Shown one piece after another: positions 21,301-27,480 of a stretch of DNA of 64,000 bases. The notes beneath the pieces are model-generated. The model saw nothing but the letters and a program-made list of their open reading frames with translations, did no database searches and was not told the origin of the DNA. Source of the DNA: Streptomyces sp. CA-210063. GTDB taxonomy: Bacteria; Actinomycetota; Actinomycetes; Streptomycetales; Streptomycetaceae. The stretch spans positions 5,146,001 to 5,210,000 of the forward strand of contig NZ_CP102512.1 of assembly GCF_024612015.1 (NCBI RefSeq), read 5' to 3'. Position 1 is the stretch's first letter; each line of letters starts with the position of its first letter. The position numbers and the translations under genes are program-made.

Positions 21301-24300
21301 GCGGGACCCCGACGCGCTGCTGGACCGTGTGGTGGCGGACCGCATCACGGTGTGGAGCTCGGTACCGACCCTGTGGGAACGCCTGCTGACCGCCGCCGAG
21401 GAACACACCCGGCAGCACGGCACGCCCCCCGACCTCTCCGCCCTGCGCTGGGTCCACGTGGGCGGCGAAGCACTGCCCGCAGCCCACGTACGCCGCTGGT
21501 TCGACCTACTGGGCACAGTCACCGGCACCGGCAGCGGCCCCGGCCACCACCGGATCGCCAACCTCTACGGCCCCACCGAAGCCACCATCAACGCCACCTG
21601 CCACATCATCGACACCCGCCCGGCCGACGACGTACGCCACCTCCCCATCGGCCGCCCGATCACCGGCACCGAACTGACCGTGGCCGACGAGGACGGACAC
21701 CCCTGCGCCCCAGGCGACTCCGGCGAACTCCTCATCGCCGGAACCGGCCTCACCCCCGGCTACCTGGGCGACCCCCACCTCACCGCCGCCGCCTTCACCG
21801 AACGGGACGGCCGCCGCTGGTACCGCAGCGGCGACCGCGTCCGCCGTACGGCCGACGGGGTGCTGGAGTTCCTGGGCCGGCTCGACGACCAGGTCAAGAT
21901 CCGTGGCCATCGCGTGGAACTCGGCGAGATCGAGGCCGCCCTGCTCACCCACCCGGACCTGGCCCGCGCGGCCGTACTGCTGCGCGACGGACGACTCGTG
22001 GCCTACGTCGAGCCCCGGACCCCCGCATCCACCCCCGACCCCCGCGAGGTGCGCGCCTTCCTCTCCCGCACCCTCCCCCCGTACATGCTCCCCGCCCGCA
22101 TCCACTCCCTCCCGGCACTCCCCCTGACCGGCACGGGCAAGATCGACCGCAACCGGCTCGCGCCCCGAAGCGACACCACGGCGGACACGGGCGCCGAGCC
22201 GCAGCAAGGCCACCCGCGCACGCCGCCCGCATCCCCCACCGAACGCCTGCTGGCACGCGCCTGGTCGGAACTGCTGGACGTCCCGGAGCCAGAAATCCAC
22301 CAGCAGGACGACTTCTTCACCCTCGGCGGCGACTCCATCACCGTGCTGGAACTGTTCTCCCGCCTACGCCACGACCGCCCCGCACTGCCACGCCCGACCG
22401 CCGTCTACACGCACCGCACACTGACCGCCCTGGCGGCAGCCATCGACGCGACCCCCACGACCACGCCCCCAGCCGAGACCAGGCAGACCGAGCCCACCCT
22501 CACCCCGTACCCCCTCACCCCCTCCCAACAGGGCTTCCTCCTCGCCGACGCCCTCGCCTCCGGCGCTCCCGGAACTCCCGGTACCCCCCGCGCCAACCCC
22601 GCCTGGCTGGCCCGCTTCCGTATCCACGGCCCCCTGAACCCGGACCTGTTCCAACGCTCCGTCGACGTCCTGATGGCCCGGCACCCCATGCTCCGCACGG
22701 TCTTCCCGTCCGGCGCCCGCCCACCCGTGCAACAGGAACTCCCCGCCTCGCTACGACTCCCCGTAGAGACGGAAGTCCTGTCCCACCCCGACCTGCTGGA
22801 GGAACGCGTCGCCGAGGAGGCGCGCCGCCGTTTCGAACCCTGGGCCTGGCCCCTGCTGCGCCTGCGCCTGTTCACCGTCGCCCCCGACGAGCACATACTC
22901 CTCGTCCACGCCCACCACCTCATCGGCGACGGCTACAGCGCGGCCCTGCTCACCCGTGAACTCCTCACCGTGTACGGCCGCTTCGAACGCGGCCTGCCCC
23001 ACGGCCTGGAGCCCCTGCACTCCACCTTCCGCGACCACGTCCACCACCGGACCACGCACCACCAGCCCGCGACCCCCCAGGCACCGCACCCGCAGACCGA
23101 GGAAGGCCAGGAAGGCCAAGAACGCCAGGAAGGCCAGGAAGGCCAGGAACACGAGGAACGCGAGGAACGCCAGGAATACCGCACCCGCCACCACACCCCG
23201 TACACCCCACCCGTCCTACGGACACCCCGCCCCGGCACCCCCACGCGGGACATTGCCGCCTTCCACACCACCACCTTCACCCTCGACGCCGACCACACCC
23301 ACGCCCTCCGCCGCCTCGCGTCGCAGACCGCCGGCACCACCCTCTACGCCCCTCTCCTCACCGCGTACTACCGCGCCCTCACCACCCTCACCGGCCACCG
23401 CGACCTGGTCCTCGGCCTGGCCGTCACCGGCCGCGACGAGACCACACCGGACGCACACCACGTCTTCGGCCCCTTCGCCGAGGCGGTGGCACTACGCCCT
23501 GCCCTCCACCCCTCTTTCGTCCCCTCCCCCTCCCCCATCCCCATCCCCGACTTCGACGAGGACCTCCGCCGTATCGCCGCCGAGACGATCGCGGCCCGCA
23601 CCACCGGCCCCCTGGACCTCCGTACGCCCCAAGGCCTCCCCCGTACCGCCCAGTTCTTCTTCACGTTCCTCGACTTCGCCTCCCTCGGCACACCCCCCGA
23701 CACGACCCTGACCCTCCACGCCGACGACACCGAAACGGCGCTCGCCCCGCCGCCGGTGGGCACGGACGTCTTCCTGGCGGTACGCCCGTCCCCGACCGGC
23801 GAAGGCCTACGCGTCACGGCCCGCGCATCGGCGACAGCCCTCACGTCCGACGAACTCACGGACTTCGCGGGGGAGTTGCGCGCCCAACTGGAAGCCGCAC
23901 CGCACGGGAAGATCACGGCCCCCACCCCTCCCCTCGACGCCGCCCTCATCGGCTACCTCCCCGCCCCGCACCACCTGGCCGCCTTCGCCGGCCTCCCCCC
24001 ACACGCGGCCCCCAGCCGCGAACAGATCCGCGCCCTCCTCTTCCCGGACGGCAGGGCCAGACTCCTGGAGAGCATCACCACGCCCCTCGGCAGATCCGGT
24101 TTCGTCTCGCTCCCCCTCTTCGCCGACGAGCTGACGGGCCCGTTCCCCACCGGGGACCTCCCCACCCACACCGCACGGGCGGTGGAACACGCCGCGTCCC
24201 TCGGCGCCCGCTGCGTCTCACTGGCCGGCATGATCCCGTCCCTCACGGGCTACGGCTACGACGTCCTCCGGGAGACCTCGGCGACGCCCGCCCCCCTCAC

Positions 24301-25135
24301 CGCGACCCTCACCACGGGACACGCGGCCACGACCGTCGCCGTGGTCAAAACGGTCCGCACCGCACTCACCGCGACCGACCGCGACCTCTCCGAGCTGACC
24401 CTCGCCGTCGTCGGCTGCGGCTCCATCGGCACGTCATCGCTGCGCCTGCTCCTGGCCCGCAGCCCCCACCCCCCGGCCCGACTCCTCCTCTGCGACCTGC
24501 CGGGCAGCGCCCCGCGCCTCCACGACCTCGCCACGGAACTGTCGGTCGATCACCCCACGATGGCCGTCCAGGTGGTCGAGTCGACCGACACCCGGACCCT
24601 CCCCACCGAGGTCTACGAGACAGCCGACGTCATCGTCACGGCGGTCAGCGGGGGCCCGACGACCCTGCTGGACGTCGACCGGCTACGGCCCGGCACGATC
24701 GTCGTGGACGATTCTTTCCCGCACTGTTTCGACACCGCGCGGGCCCTGGACCGTATGCGGCACAAGCAGGACGTACTGATCGTGGGAGGCGGCCTGCTGG
24801 CCCTGGATCCCACCGAGACGCACCTGTCACCGGACCTCCCGGCCCTCGCCCGCACCGGCCGGGCCACGGCCCGCACCCAGCACCACCTCCCGGGCACCCT
24901 GGCCTCCTGCCGCCTGGAGTCCCTCCTCCACGCCCACCACACCGCCTCGGACTCCGGTACGGAACTCCCCCTGATCCACGGCCTGGTCGACCTCCCCGGC
25001 GCCCTCGCCCACTGGGACGCCGCCGAAGCCGCCGGAGTCCGCCCGGCCCCCCTCCACCTCCTCGACCACGCCATCCCACCGGAGGCCCTCGCGACCCTGC
25101 CCCCACCGCCGTCCCGGCCCCAGCCCTCGCTCTGA
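12347..25135 (+). CDS. Hybrid FAAL-PKS-NRPS megasynthase with C-terminal reductase-like domain
   Basis: A 4262-residue lipopeptide-type synthase. Domains by eye: FAAL 20-560 (FSSGSTG near 168, YFHDMGLIG 211); ACP1 580-660 (Ser616 in GGSSL); KS 715-1130 (Cys873 in DTACSS, His1008, His1047); AT 1225-1520 (Ser1320 in GHSVGE, His1420-AF-His1423, malonyl type); KR about 1640-2050 (GGAGGLG 1859, Tyr1998, Asn2002); ACP2 (Ser2175); C1 2240-2700 (HHAAADG 2383); A 2720-3270 (FTSGSTG 2915, NLYGPTE, GKID); PCP (Ser3330); C2 3385-3870 (HHLIGDG 3523); reductase-like domain 3880-4262 (GCGSIG 4023, Cys4188). Inferred route: fatty acid, one reduced malonyl extension, one amino acid, then release. The start is GTG 12347 without a strong ribosome site. 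No thioesterase, MbtH, PPTase or tailoring gene adjoins. Many tandem repeats interrupt linkers and even domains, all in frame. Amino-acid choice and oligomeric state cannot be read. Confidence 0.93.
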   Translation: MERSNEGTNGGAADTGAETLLDVLLTAARETPGQTVVHVRGDGGEHTVTFAELRDDALRVAGGLMAAGVTPGTPLPLVADRGDAFQPMFWGALAAGAVPVPLAPEPRRIGPVWELLGRPPVVVDGSTAAVVAALDCAAGALRLDALREGRPPRHLPRRSPHDIAFLQFSSGSTGAPKGVELTHAGVLANLRQIRAAMAITADDVIATWMPYFHDMGLIGTHLVPMAARLKQIRIEPLSFAKRPALWFEAVARHRATLLSAANFALALAVRRVPEATLAGLDLSCVRLMLVGAEPIAPRVWREFTARTAPAGLDPRAPLPVYGLAEATLAVTVPPLGEIATPLVLDRAALSRGRVVEAEPGPNAVELMDLGRPVEGCEVRITGASGGPSGESRVGHVEVRGPQLGRGYHRAPEASADAFGGDGWLRTGDLGFLRDGRLCVTGRHKDVVFVNGRTFHASDLEETVAATPGLPPGAVAVVGSTDPDGGGERVVAFVQWARPERSAAAPVLRAAAGRLREALGHDDVRVLPLPPGAFARTTSGKLRRGVLRGRFEAGTYAAVEARWADTRVGADVRTGTAVPRSPRAIEESVRGVWARVLERDAAEIGLEERFFDLGGSSLKAMAVLGGLEDTFSVTVEPAALRDHDTVAGLAGHVLELLGGASPGEEGRGPRKGRRPFRGAGNCAPSHDTPAAATTQLPPSHEASGTGTGTDTGTGTAAPLAVLSAACRFPGVETPEAFWELLATGGNTADAGPVPRANGRPGAFLSHPAAFDADFFRMDDAEARTTDPQARIFLELAHEALERAGYAGPRRAGRRVGVFAATGDSGYREILAEAADGDLARHPAALTGNLPNLIAARVSQVLDLNGPALAVDTACSSALVALHLARRSLLSGECDLAVVGGVNLGLTPTGHRLLEATGALSPTGRCRAFGADADGFVPGEGGAAIVLARLDDARTADDPVLALVRGTAVNNDGRSLGLLAPTPRGQREVIGRAYEECGVDPADVSYVEAHGTGTPIGDPVEAQSLGQAFPPRADGVPRRLGSVKSNLGHLLNAAGMPALVKVVLALSHRRLPPSLHTTPPAPFLERVAPGFRLVTEHEEWTEAEDRPLIAGVNSFGFGGTNAHAVLEEAPRDAAGPTPMPTPGPHLLTLSARTHAALRVAAAELAARLRAHPELDEGDVCATVNTARDEGPYRLAVVAEGDLAERLEAAGRAGSASAAPAAVRASRPRTVFVLPGQGAQRPGLGRELYRSAPAFREVLDEASSLTGPVLGRTLAAWCLDEDADPAALARTEVTQPLLVAFGVALAGQLAAWGVAPDAVVGHSVGEITAACVAGALPLAEAVGFAAERGRLVGGLAAPGAMAAVRGDEDTVASVLAESEGTLCVAAVNSPTQVVLAGEPDAVDRAVAALTARGVAARRLRVSHAFHSPMLNPVLDPLHNAAKTLTVHPATVPMLSTVTGEWNPDLTSDSGPSSGPDSGPGFGYWRDHAIRPVRFGAAITRLLDEGYDTFVELGPGDSLSGPIHAVTAAHSGVAPAEVEVLPALTAPRSGAGAGAEAAAKAEAGAGALLETVGRLWTRGTPLSPHSPASPASPASPARSTVRRRVPVPTYPFQRRHHWPERLDTARGSDTAPGSGTTTACESTPSAPDGIPAPPQPLLWRDAPLTAAPGPDAVRLAGADTPLRRSLTDQLTRRGVTVLRQHDASPTTTPETVLWFAGDPTGAESETAAAVSALREVLPSLGTTATRLLLVTEDAYSTGIADSPARPRPAQALLHGFALALPEEHPGLSSLSIDLTAQDTLGSQLDALTRELCATTPPDPGAGGTVAWRTGRRLTRTTMPANDGSKPPIPPLPLPRNGTYLITGGAGGLGSALARDLAERGTPTLVLTGRTPTPPRALLTDLRALGARARYQTADATEAADVDELIAGLPPLDAVFHAAGTARPGSLRGKPDDEIEDMLAAKVRGTTLLAEALRRHGQEGAVCVAFSSVSAVLPGLAGALGDYAAANSFLDAFATAERTAGRPWRSIAFGPVTDTGLAAVTTPQHGPGLGTQDRRLRSHGLAPMTARAALAGLHAAVALDAAHVLVAGTGVATPAPVPTRTDSTAPVPTQTDSTAPVPTQTDSAKPLPTTSHPQRAVQRQDLPQPSHVTTVIRRLLADALHRAPQDIGDDEQFLTLGLDSLSAVDLARRLERELGLPLPATLLFEYRTIGELAAHLATTPPVPATPTATVTPYAPSPTPTPEDRPLPLTPLQLAFHTTETLHEGITAYGYVRQSISGPLDTVLLGRALARLAARHPMLRLRITGDGGARPRQYVAPAGPVDAAPRWFEIGDSHDPRDSRDPRDLRDLRRLEQDLCNRPFDLTTEDPVRALLVQDRDDAHLAHLLLVVHHAAADGYSLKLLAEDLWSLYTALTRGDEKPELEAPQAEFGDYATAVTAERQSPAYAQDQRYWRDRLAEHTTATAHPSLPYDGDPEAPPTPPLTHHRTGIDEALTAALRDTAARHGVSLFHLLLAVYGRCLARWSGRRAVAVNVARARRELPIAGIDRLVGPLADTLPVFVTTAPDEPATALAGRLREIWREAEAHATLSSTDFARLLSEVRPTTGPAPRTAAEAGFSFARFPVVHGPDWPVTVTPTAAATASAATRLGLLCWEADASLRLSWNHPAHLFRPETVRRLADEYVTELRAAVADLADTSNALTATAEAAATAVTSPREAAATSSTVTATGGIVSRLHAQFRATPHSIAVDTGRTTLTYAALDTASAALAARLRAHGVRPGDLVGLLTEPGGTDTVTGVVGILRAGAGWVPLDATHPTARHRDQLSRTGVRVLVCDRTTHEAAAGLDGITPVTVTEPVTVTEPATVTEPATATEPATATEPATVTEPATVTEPADVTEPADVLPTADPHDNDTPTPDPQAIAYVIFTSGSTGRPKAVPITHHAMTNYLDWSLATFGYGPGDRLAQTASVCFDASVRQLLAPLLVGATVHTLSRDLLRDPDALLDRVVADRITVWSSVPTLWERLLTAAEEHTRQHGTPPDLSALRWVHVGGEALPAAHVRRWFDLLGTVTGTGSGPGHHRIANLYGPTEATINATCHIIDTRPADDVRHLPIGRPITGTELTVADEDGHPCAPGDSGELLIAGTGLTPGYLGDPHLTAAAFTERDGRRWYRSGDRVRRTADGVLEFLGRLDDQVKIRGHRVELGEIEAALLTHPDLARAAVLLRDGRLVAYVEPRTPASTPDPREVRAFLSRTLPPYMLPARIHSLPALPLTGTGKIDRNRLAPRSDTTADTGAEPQQGHPRTPPASPTERLLARAWSELLDVPEPEIHQQDDFFTLGGDSITVLELFSRLRHDRPALPRPTAVYTHRTLTALAAAIDATPTTTPPAETRQTEPTLTPYPLTPSQQGFLLADALASGAPGTPGTPRANPAWLARFRIHGPLNPDLFQRSVDVLMARHPMLRTVFPSGARPPVQQELPASLRLPVETEVLSHPDLLEERVAEEARRRFEPWAWPLLRLRLFTVAPDEHILLVHAHHLIGDGYSAALLTRELLTVYGRFERGLPHGLEPLHSTFRDHVHHRTTHHQPATPQAPHPQTEEGQEGQERQEGQEGQEHEEREERQEYRTRHHTPYTPPVLRTPRPGTPTRDIAAFHTTTFTLDADHTHALRRLASQTAGTTLYAPLLTAYYRALTTLTGHRDLVLGLAVTGRDETTPDAHHVFGPFAEAVALRPALHPSFVPSPSPIPIPDFDEDLRRIAAETIAARTTGPLDLRTPQGLPRTAQFFFTFLDFASLGTPPDTTLTLHADDTETALAPPPVGTDVFLAVRPSPTGEGLRVTARASATALTSDELTDFAGELRAQLEAAPHGKITAPTPPLDAALIGYLPAPHHLAAFAGLPPHAAPSREQIRALLFPDGRARLLESITTPLGRSGFVSLPLFADELTGPFPTGDLPTHTARAVEHAASLGARCVSLAGMIPSLTGYGYDVLRETSATPAPLTATLTTGHAATTVAVVKTVRTALTATDRDLSELTLAVVGCGSIGTSSLRLLLARSPHPPARLLLCDLPGSAPRLHDLATELSVDHPTMAVQVVESTDTRTLPTEVYETADVIVTAVSGGPTTLLDVDRLRPGTIVVDDSFPHCFDTARALDRMRHKQDVLIVGGGLLALDPTETHLSPDLPALARTGRATARTQHHLPGTLASCRLESLLHAHHTASDSGTELPLIHGLVDLPGALAHWDAAEAAGVRPAPLHLLDHAIPPEALATLPPPPSRPQPSL
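14372..14399 (+). repeat. Interspersed repeat copy 2, inside the megasynthase reading frame
   Basis: The same 28-bp element as at 12232, two mismatches, same orientation. It lies in the ACP1-KS linker and is translated in frame (residues about 676-684, reading FRGAGNCAP). It is preceded by a hairpin AAGGGCC-GCA-GGCCCTT, which resembles the left flank of such elements. It must have inserted or been copied without breaking the frame. Confidence 0.65.
18617..18706 (+). repeat. 30-bp tandem repeat, 3 copies, KR-ACP2 linker
   Basis: Copies start at 18617, 18647 and 18677. Each encodes PVPTxTDSTA-like residues, so the repeat lengthens a Pro/Thr linker between the ketoreductase and the second carrier protein without shifting frame. 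Confidence 0.85.
20873..21016 (+). repeat. 18-bp tandem repeat, 8 copies, inside the adenylation domain
   Basis: Units start every 18 bp from 20873 to 20999 with consensus GTGACCGAACCGGCCACC. They encode eight six-residue VTEPAT-like repeats (residues about 2843-2890). They sit between the A2 and A3 core motifs of the adenylation domain, just before the ATP-binding FTSGSTG, where most A domains have a short loop. Confidence 0.9.
23098..23180 (+). repeat. 9-bp tandem repeat encoding a Glu/Gln-rich stretch in C2
   Basis: Around nine units of GAAGGCCAG and variants (GAACGCCAG, GAACACGAG) encode EGQ/ERQ/EHE triplets over about 28 residues (3585-3612). They fall between the N- and C-lobes of the second condensation domain, where the lobe linker normally is. 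Confidence 0.8.
23984..25132 (+). other. Acyl-ACP-reductase-like release domain of the megasynthase
   Basis: The last 380 residues form a module not usual in NRPSs. It has an N-terminal part with SLGARCVSLAG and TTGHAATTVAVVK, a Rossmann dinucleotide motif VVGCGSIGTSS (residues 4021-4031), segments ADVIVTAVSGGP and TIVVDDSFPH, and a cysteine in LASCRLESLL (Cys4188). The order and spacing resemble cyanobacterial long-chain acyl-ACP reductase (AAR), where a cysteine in a FACFAEA context forms the acyl-enzyme and NADPH reduces it to an aldehyde. Canonical NRPS R domains are instead SDR/NmrA-like with YxxxK, which is not seen here. Alternatives are a shikimate-dehydrogenase-like or cyclodeaminase-like fold. 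Confidence 0.6.
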
Positions 25136-25250
25136 GCGGCGGCGCCGACACCGTGACGGCCCGAAGGCACCTCACGTCACGGCGTCGGAATGCCCGCCGG
25201 CCGGGCCGGGCGGCCGAAGCGGGCCGGGACGCCGGGCGAGTACAGGACAC

Positions 25251-25964
25251 TCACCGGCGGCCCGACAGGCGCCGGAAGCCCCCCCCCGCGACCACGAGGT
25301 CCTCCTCGCACTTCACCAGCTCGGCCCGGTGCAGCGGCCACCGCGGATGGGCGTTGGGCAGGAACATCGACCGCCCGAAGAAGGCCCCGTGCATCCCCCA
25401 GCGCGCGGTGAGGAAGTGCTCCAGCCCGGTCGGCTCGTCGATCCGCTCACCGACCCGCACGACGATCCGGCTCCGCGCCCCGCGCGGCCCGGGCCAGCGC
25501 CGGGAACTGGTGTACGTGACGACATCGCCGCCGCCGTCGCCGTCGGTACGGGCCTCGATGGCCATCCGGGACCACAGGTACGGCATCCGGAAGCCGATCC
25601 GCCCCACCGCCACCGGCAGCAGCCGCGACGCGTCGAGCGAACGGAAGACGACGCCACGCCGCCCGTGCCGGTCCACCGAGTAGAGCCGGACATTGGTCTC
25701 CGGGAAACTCCCCAGGTAGGGCACGCCCGGCAGCCGCAGCCACCCCACCTTGTGCATCCGGAACGCCACCAGCCCGACGTACGTGACCCCGTCCAGCGTG
25801 TCCGGCACGGTCCCCGACGGCAGCAGCCCGGCGACGTCATCCGGCTCGACGGCCCAGTGAAGGAAGGTCAGATCGAGCCAGGACTGCGTGAGCAGGGGCC
25901 GCGCTATCGCCTCGGGCGCGTCGGCGGTTATCGGGACCGGGGGCTGTTCGAACGGCTGCGACAC
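25251..25964 (-). CDS. DUF2071 (YqjF-family) protein
   Basis: A 237-residue cytosolic protein with the conserved DUF2071 layout: SWLDLTFLHWAVEPDDVAGL near the N-terminus, TYVGLVAFRM, SFPETNVRLYSVD and the C-terminal FLTARWGMHG. The family is related to the acetoacetate-decarboxylase-like fold and its role is not established. The start at 25964 (MSQPFEQPP) lies 60 bp from the operator-like repeats serving the next gene. It is convergent with the megasynthase, and nothing ties it to that pathway beyond proximity. Confidence 0.85.
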   Translation of the reverse strand: MSQPFEQPPVPITADAPEAIARPLLTQSWLDLTFLHWAVEPDDVAGLLPSGTVPDTLDGVTYVGLVAFRMHKVGWLRLPGVPYLGSFPETNVRLYSVDRHGRRGVVFRSLDASRLLPVAVGRIGFRMPYLWSRMAIEARTDGDGGGDVVTYTSSRRWPGPRGARSRIVVRVGERIDEPTGLEHFLTARWGMHGAFFGRSMFLPNAHPRWPLHRAELVKCEEDLVVAGGGFRRLSGRR

Positions 25965-26023
25965 CGGCCCAGTATGAGCGAGCCGCTTCCTCCCTCTTTC
26001 CAGGCCTCTCCCTGAGAGCAGTG

Positions 26024-26066
26024 CTTGCCTAAGTCAAGCAATCCCCATATGCTTGAGTGAGTCAAG
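26024..26066 (+). promoter_or_regulatory. Paired CTTGn-N5-TCAAG operators, 28 bp apart
   Basis: Two copies, CTTGC-CTAAG-TCAAG (26024-26038) and CTTGA-GTGAG-TCAAG (26052-26066), are spaced 28 bp start to start and lie 50-92 bp before the GtrA-like ATG. The same pair with the same spacing recurs at 36130-36172 before an MFS gene. They probably bind a dimeric repressor or activator shared by both promoters. Confidence 0.7.
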
Positions 26067-26115
26067 CAATCGAGTGCCTCACGGGCCACAGCCCACCCAC
26101 CGGACGGAGCCCGCC

Positions 26116-26616
26116 ATGGACACAGCGCCCCTCACGCCCCCGGCGGCCCCCGGCCCCCTCTCCTCCTTCGCCCGTTTCGTACTCACCGGCGGCGGAGTCG
26201 GCCTCCTCTCCAGCGGCGCGGTGGCCCTCCTCGCCGACTCGATGCCCTGGGCGGTGGCCAACGCGATCATCACCATCGCCTCCACCCTCCTGTGCACCGA
26301 ACTCCACGCCCGCTTCACCTTCGGCGCCGCCCACCGCCCCGGCCGGCGCGAACACGGTCAGTCCGCCGGCTCGGCCGCCGCCGCGTACGCGGTGACGTCC
26401 GCCGCGATGCTCGCCCTGCACGCGGTCCAGTCGTCCCCCGGCGCCCTCACCGAGCAGCTGGTCTACCTCAGCGCCTCCGGCCTCGCGGGCATAGGCCGCT
26501 TCCTGGTCCTGCGGCTGTGCGTGTTCGCGGCGGACCGTAGCCGGAAGCCGCTCACCACCCCCCAGCTCCACATCCTGAAGAAGCCGACCTCCCTCCCGGC
26601 GCTGACGCCGGCGTAG
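26116..26616 (+). CDS. GtrA-like membrane protein
   Basis: A 166-residue integral membrane protein with about four hydrophobic segments. The opening FARFVLTGGGVGLLSSG, then AVANAIITIASTLLCTELH and RFTFGA, resemble the GtrA/DPMS family, which helps move lipid-linked sugars across the membrane for cell-surface glycosylation. ATG 26116 gives a normal family N-terminus; the frame extends to 26053, but that part overlaps the operator. It is presumably controlled by the paired operators at 26024-26066. A decayed partial copy is at 29790-29915. Confidence 0.72.
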   Translation: MDTAPLTPPAAPGPLSSFARFVLTGGGVGLLSSGAVALLADSMPWAVANAIITIASTLLCTELHARFTFGAAHRPGRREHGQSAGSAAAAYAVTSAAMLALHAVQSSPGALTEQLVYLSASGLAGIGRFLVLRLCVFAADRSRKPLTTPQLHILKKPTSLPALTPA

Positions 26617-26666
26617 GCGTATCGCCCAGGGCGAGCTCAGGGAGGCCTGCGATGGCGGCCCGAGCG

Positions 26667-27398
26667 TCAGCCAAGCGAGTCCTCGGACGTCGGCGGTGTG
26701 CTGTGCGTCGACCCTGGCCACGACGTCGGGGGTGGGCCGAACGCGCGACGACCGGCCCTCACCGCCAGAGCGGCGAGGGCGGCGTTGGCGCCACCACCGA
26801 TCACAGCGCCGATACCGAACGGTGCCACTCGGCCGAGAACGATGATCCCCTGCTTGGTCCCGTACTTCGTGATGAAGTTCTTCCCCAAGATCTTGTTGAT
26901 CTGGCGCAACGTCTCGACAGGCACCTTGGCGACCACCTGACGTCCCCAGTGCTGCCCCGTACGCTCAGCGACCTTGCCAATGGTGGCGGAGCCGGTCCCG
27001 CCGAGCATGATTCCCATCACGATCGTCCGGCGGCGCTCGATTTCGTCGATAGGGACTCCGTGGACTTCGGCGAGCGAGAGCGCGAAGAGGGCGCTCAGCT
27101 CAAGAGACGAGAGAGCCTCGCCCGCCGACAGTGCCAGGGCGACTCCCGTGCCGACGCCGGGGGCGGCCGCGGCTCCTCCGACTGCGGCACCCGTCCCGGT
27201 CAAGGCGCTGACGTACATCCGCTCCAGACTGCGGATCACCTGTGCCGGTGTCGCCTCCGGGTTCCGCTGGCGGGCCCGGGCGATGTTCTTGCGCACCAGC
27301 AGGCTCTGGGTGTCGATCGCCTTGTCCAGGAGGTCGAGGACTCGCTGCCCACGTCCGTCTGCTGCCGGAACCGGCCCGTCGAGGGAACCTGTTGCCAT
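26667..27398 (-). CDS. EcsC-like protein
   Basis: A 243-residue protein with two glycine/alanine-rich hydrophobic stretches (GTGAAVGGAAAAPGVGTGVA around 70-90, and RVAPFGIGAVIGGGANAALA near 190-210) separated by a charged helical region. This pattern fits the EcsC family, membrane-associated helical proteins of unclear biochemistry. It is the last gene of a leftward three-gene set, 82 bp after the metallopeptidase gene. The family call is by eye and moderate; the pairing with a peptidase is the main clue to function. Confidence 0.6.
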   Translation of the reverse strand: MATGSLDGPVPAADGRGQRVLDLLDKAIDTQSLLVRKNIARARQRNPEATPAQVIRSLERMYVSALTGTGAAVGGAAAAPGVGTGVALALSAGEALSSLELSALFALSLAEVHGVPIDEIERRRTIVMGIMLGGTGSATIGKVAERTGQHWGRQVVAKVPVETLRQINKILGKNFITKYGTKQGIIVLGRVAPFGIGAVIGGGANAALAALAVRAGRRAFGPPPTSWPGSTHSTPPTSEDSLG

Positions 27399-27480
27399 GC
27401 CTTGAACTCCTTAGGTCGTCACGTCCGACTGAGTCGGAACACCGTCGAGGACTGATCCACGAGCTGAAGGCGTGCGCGCC

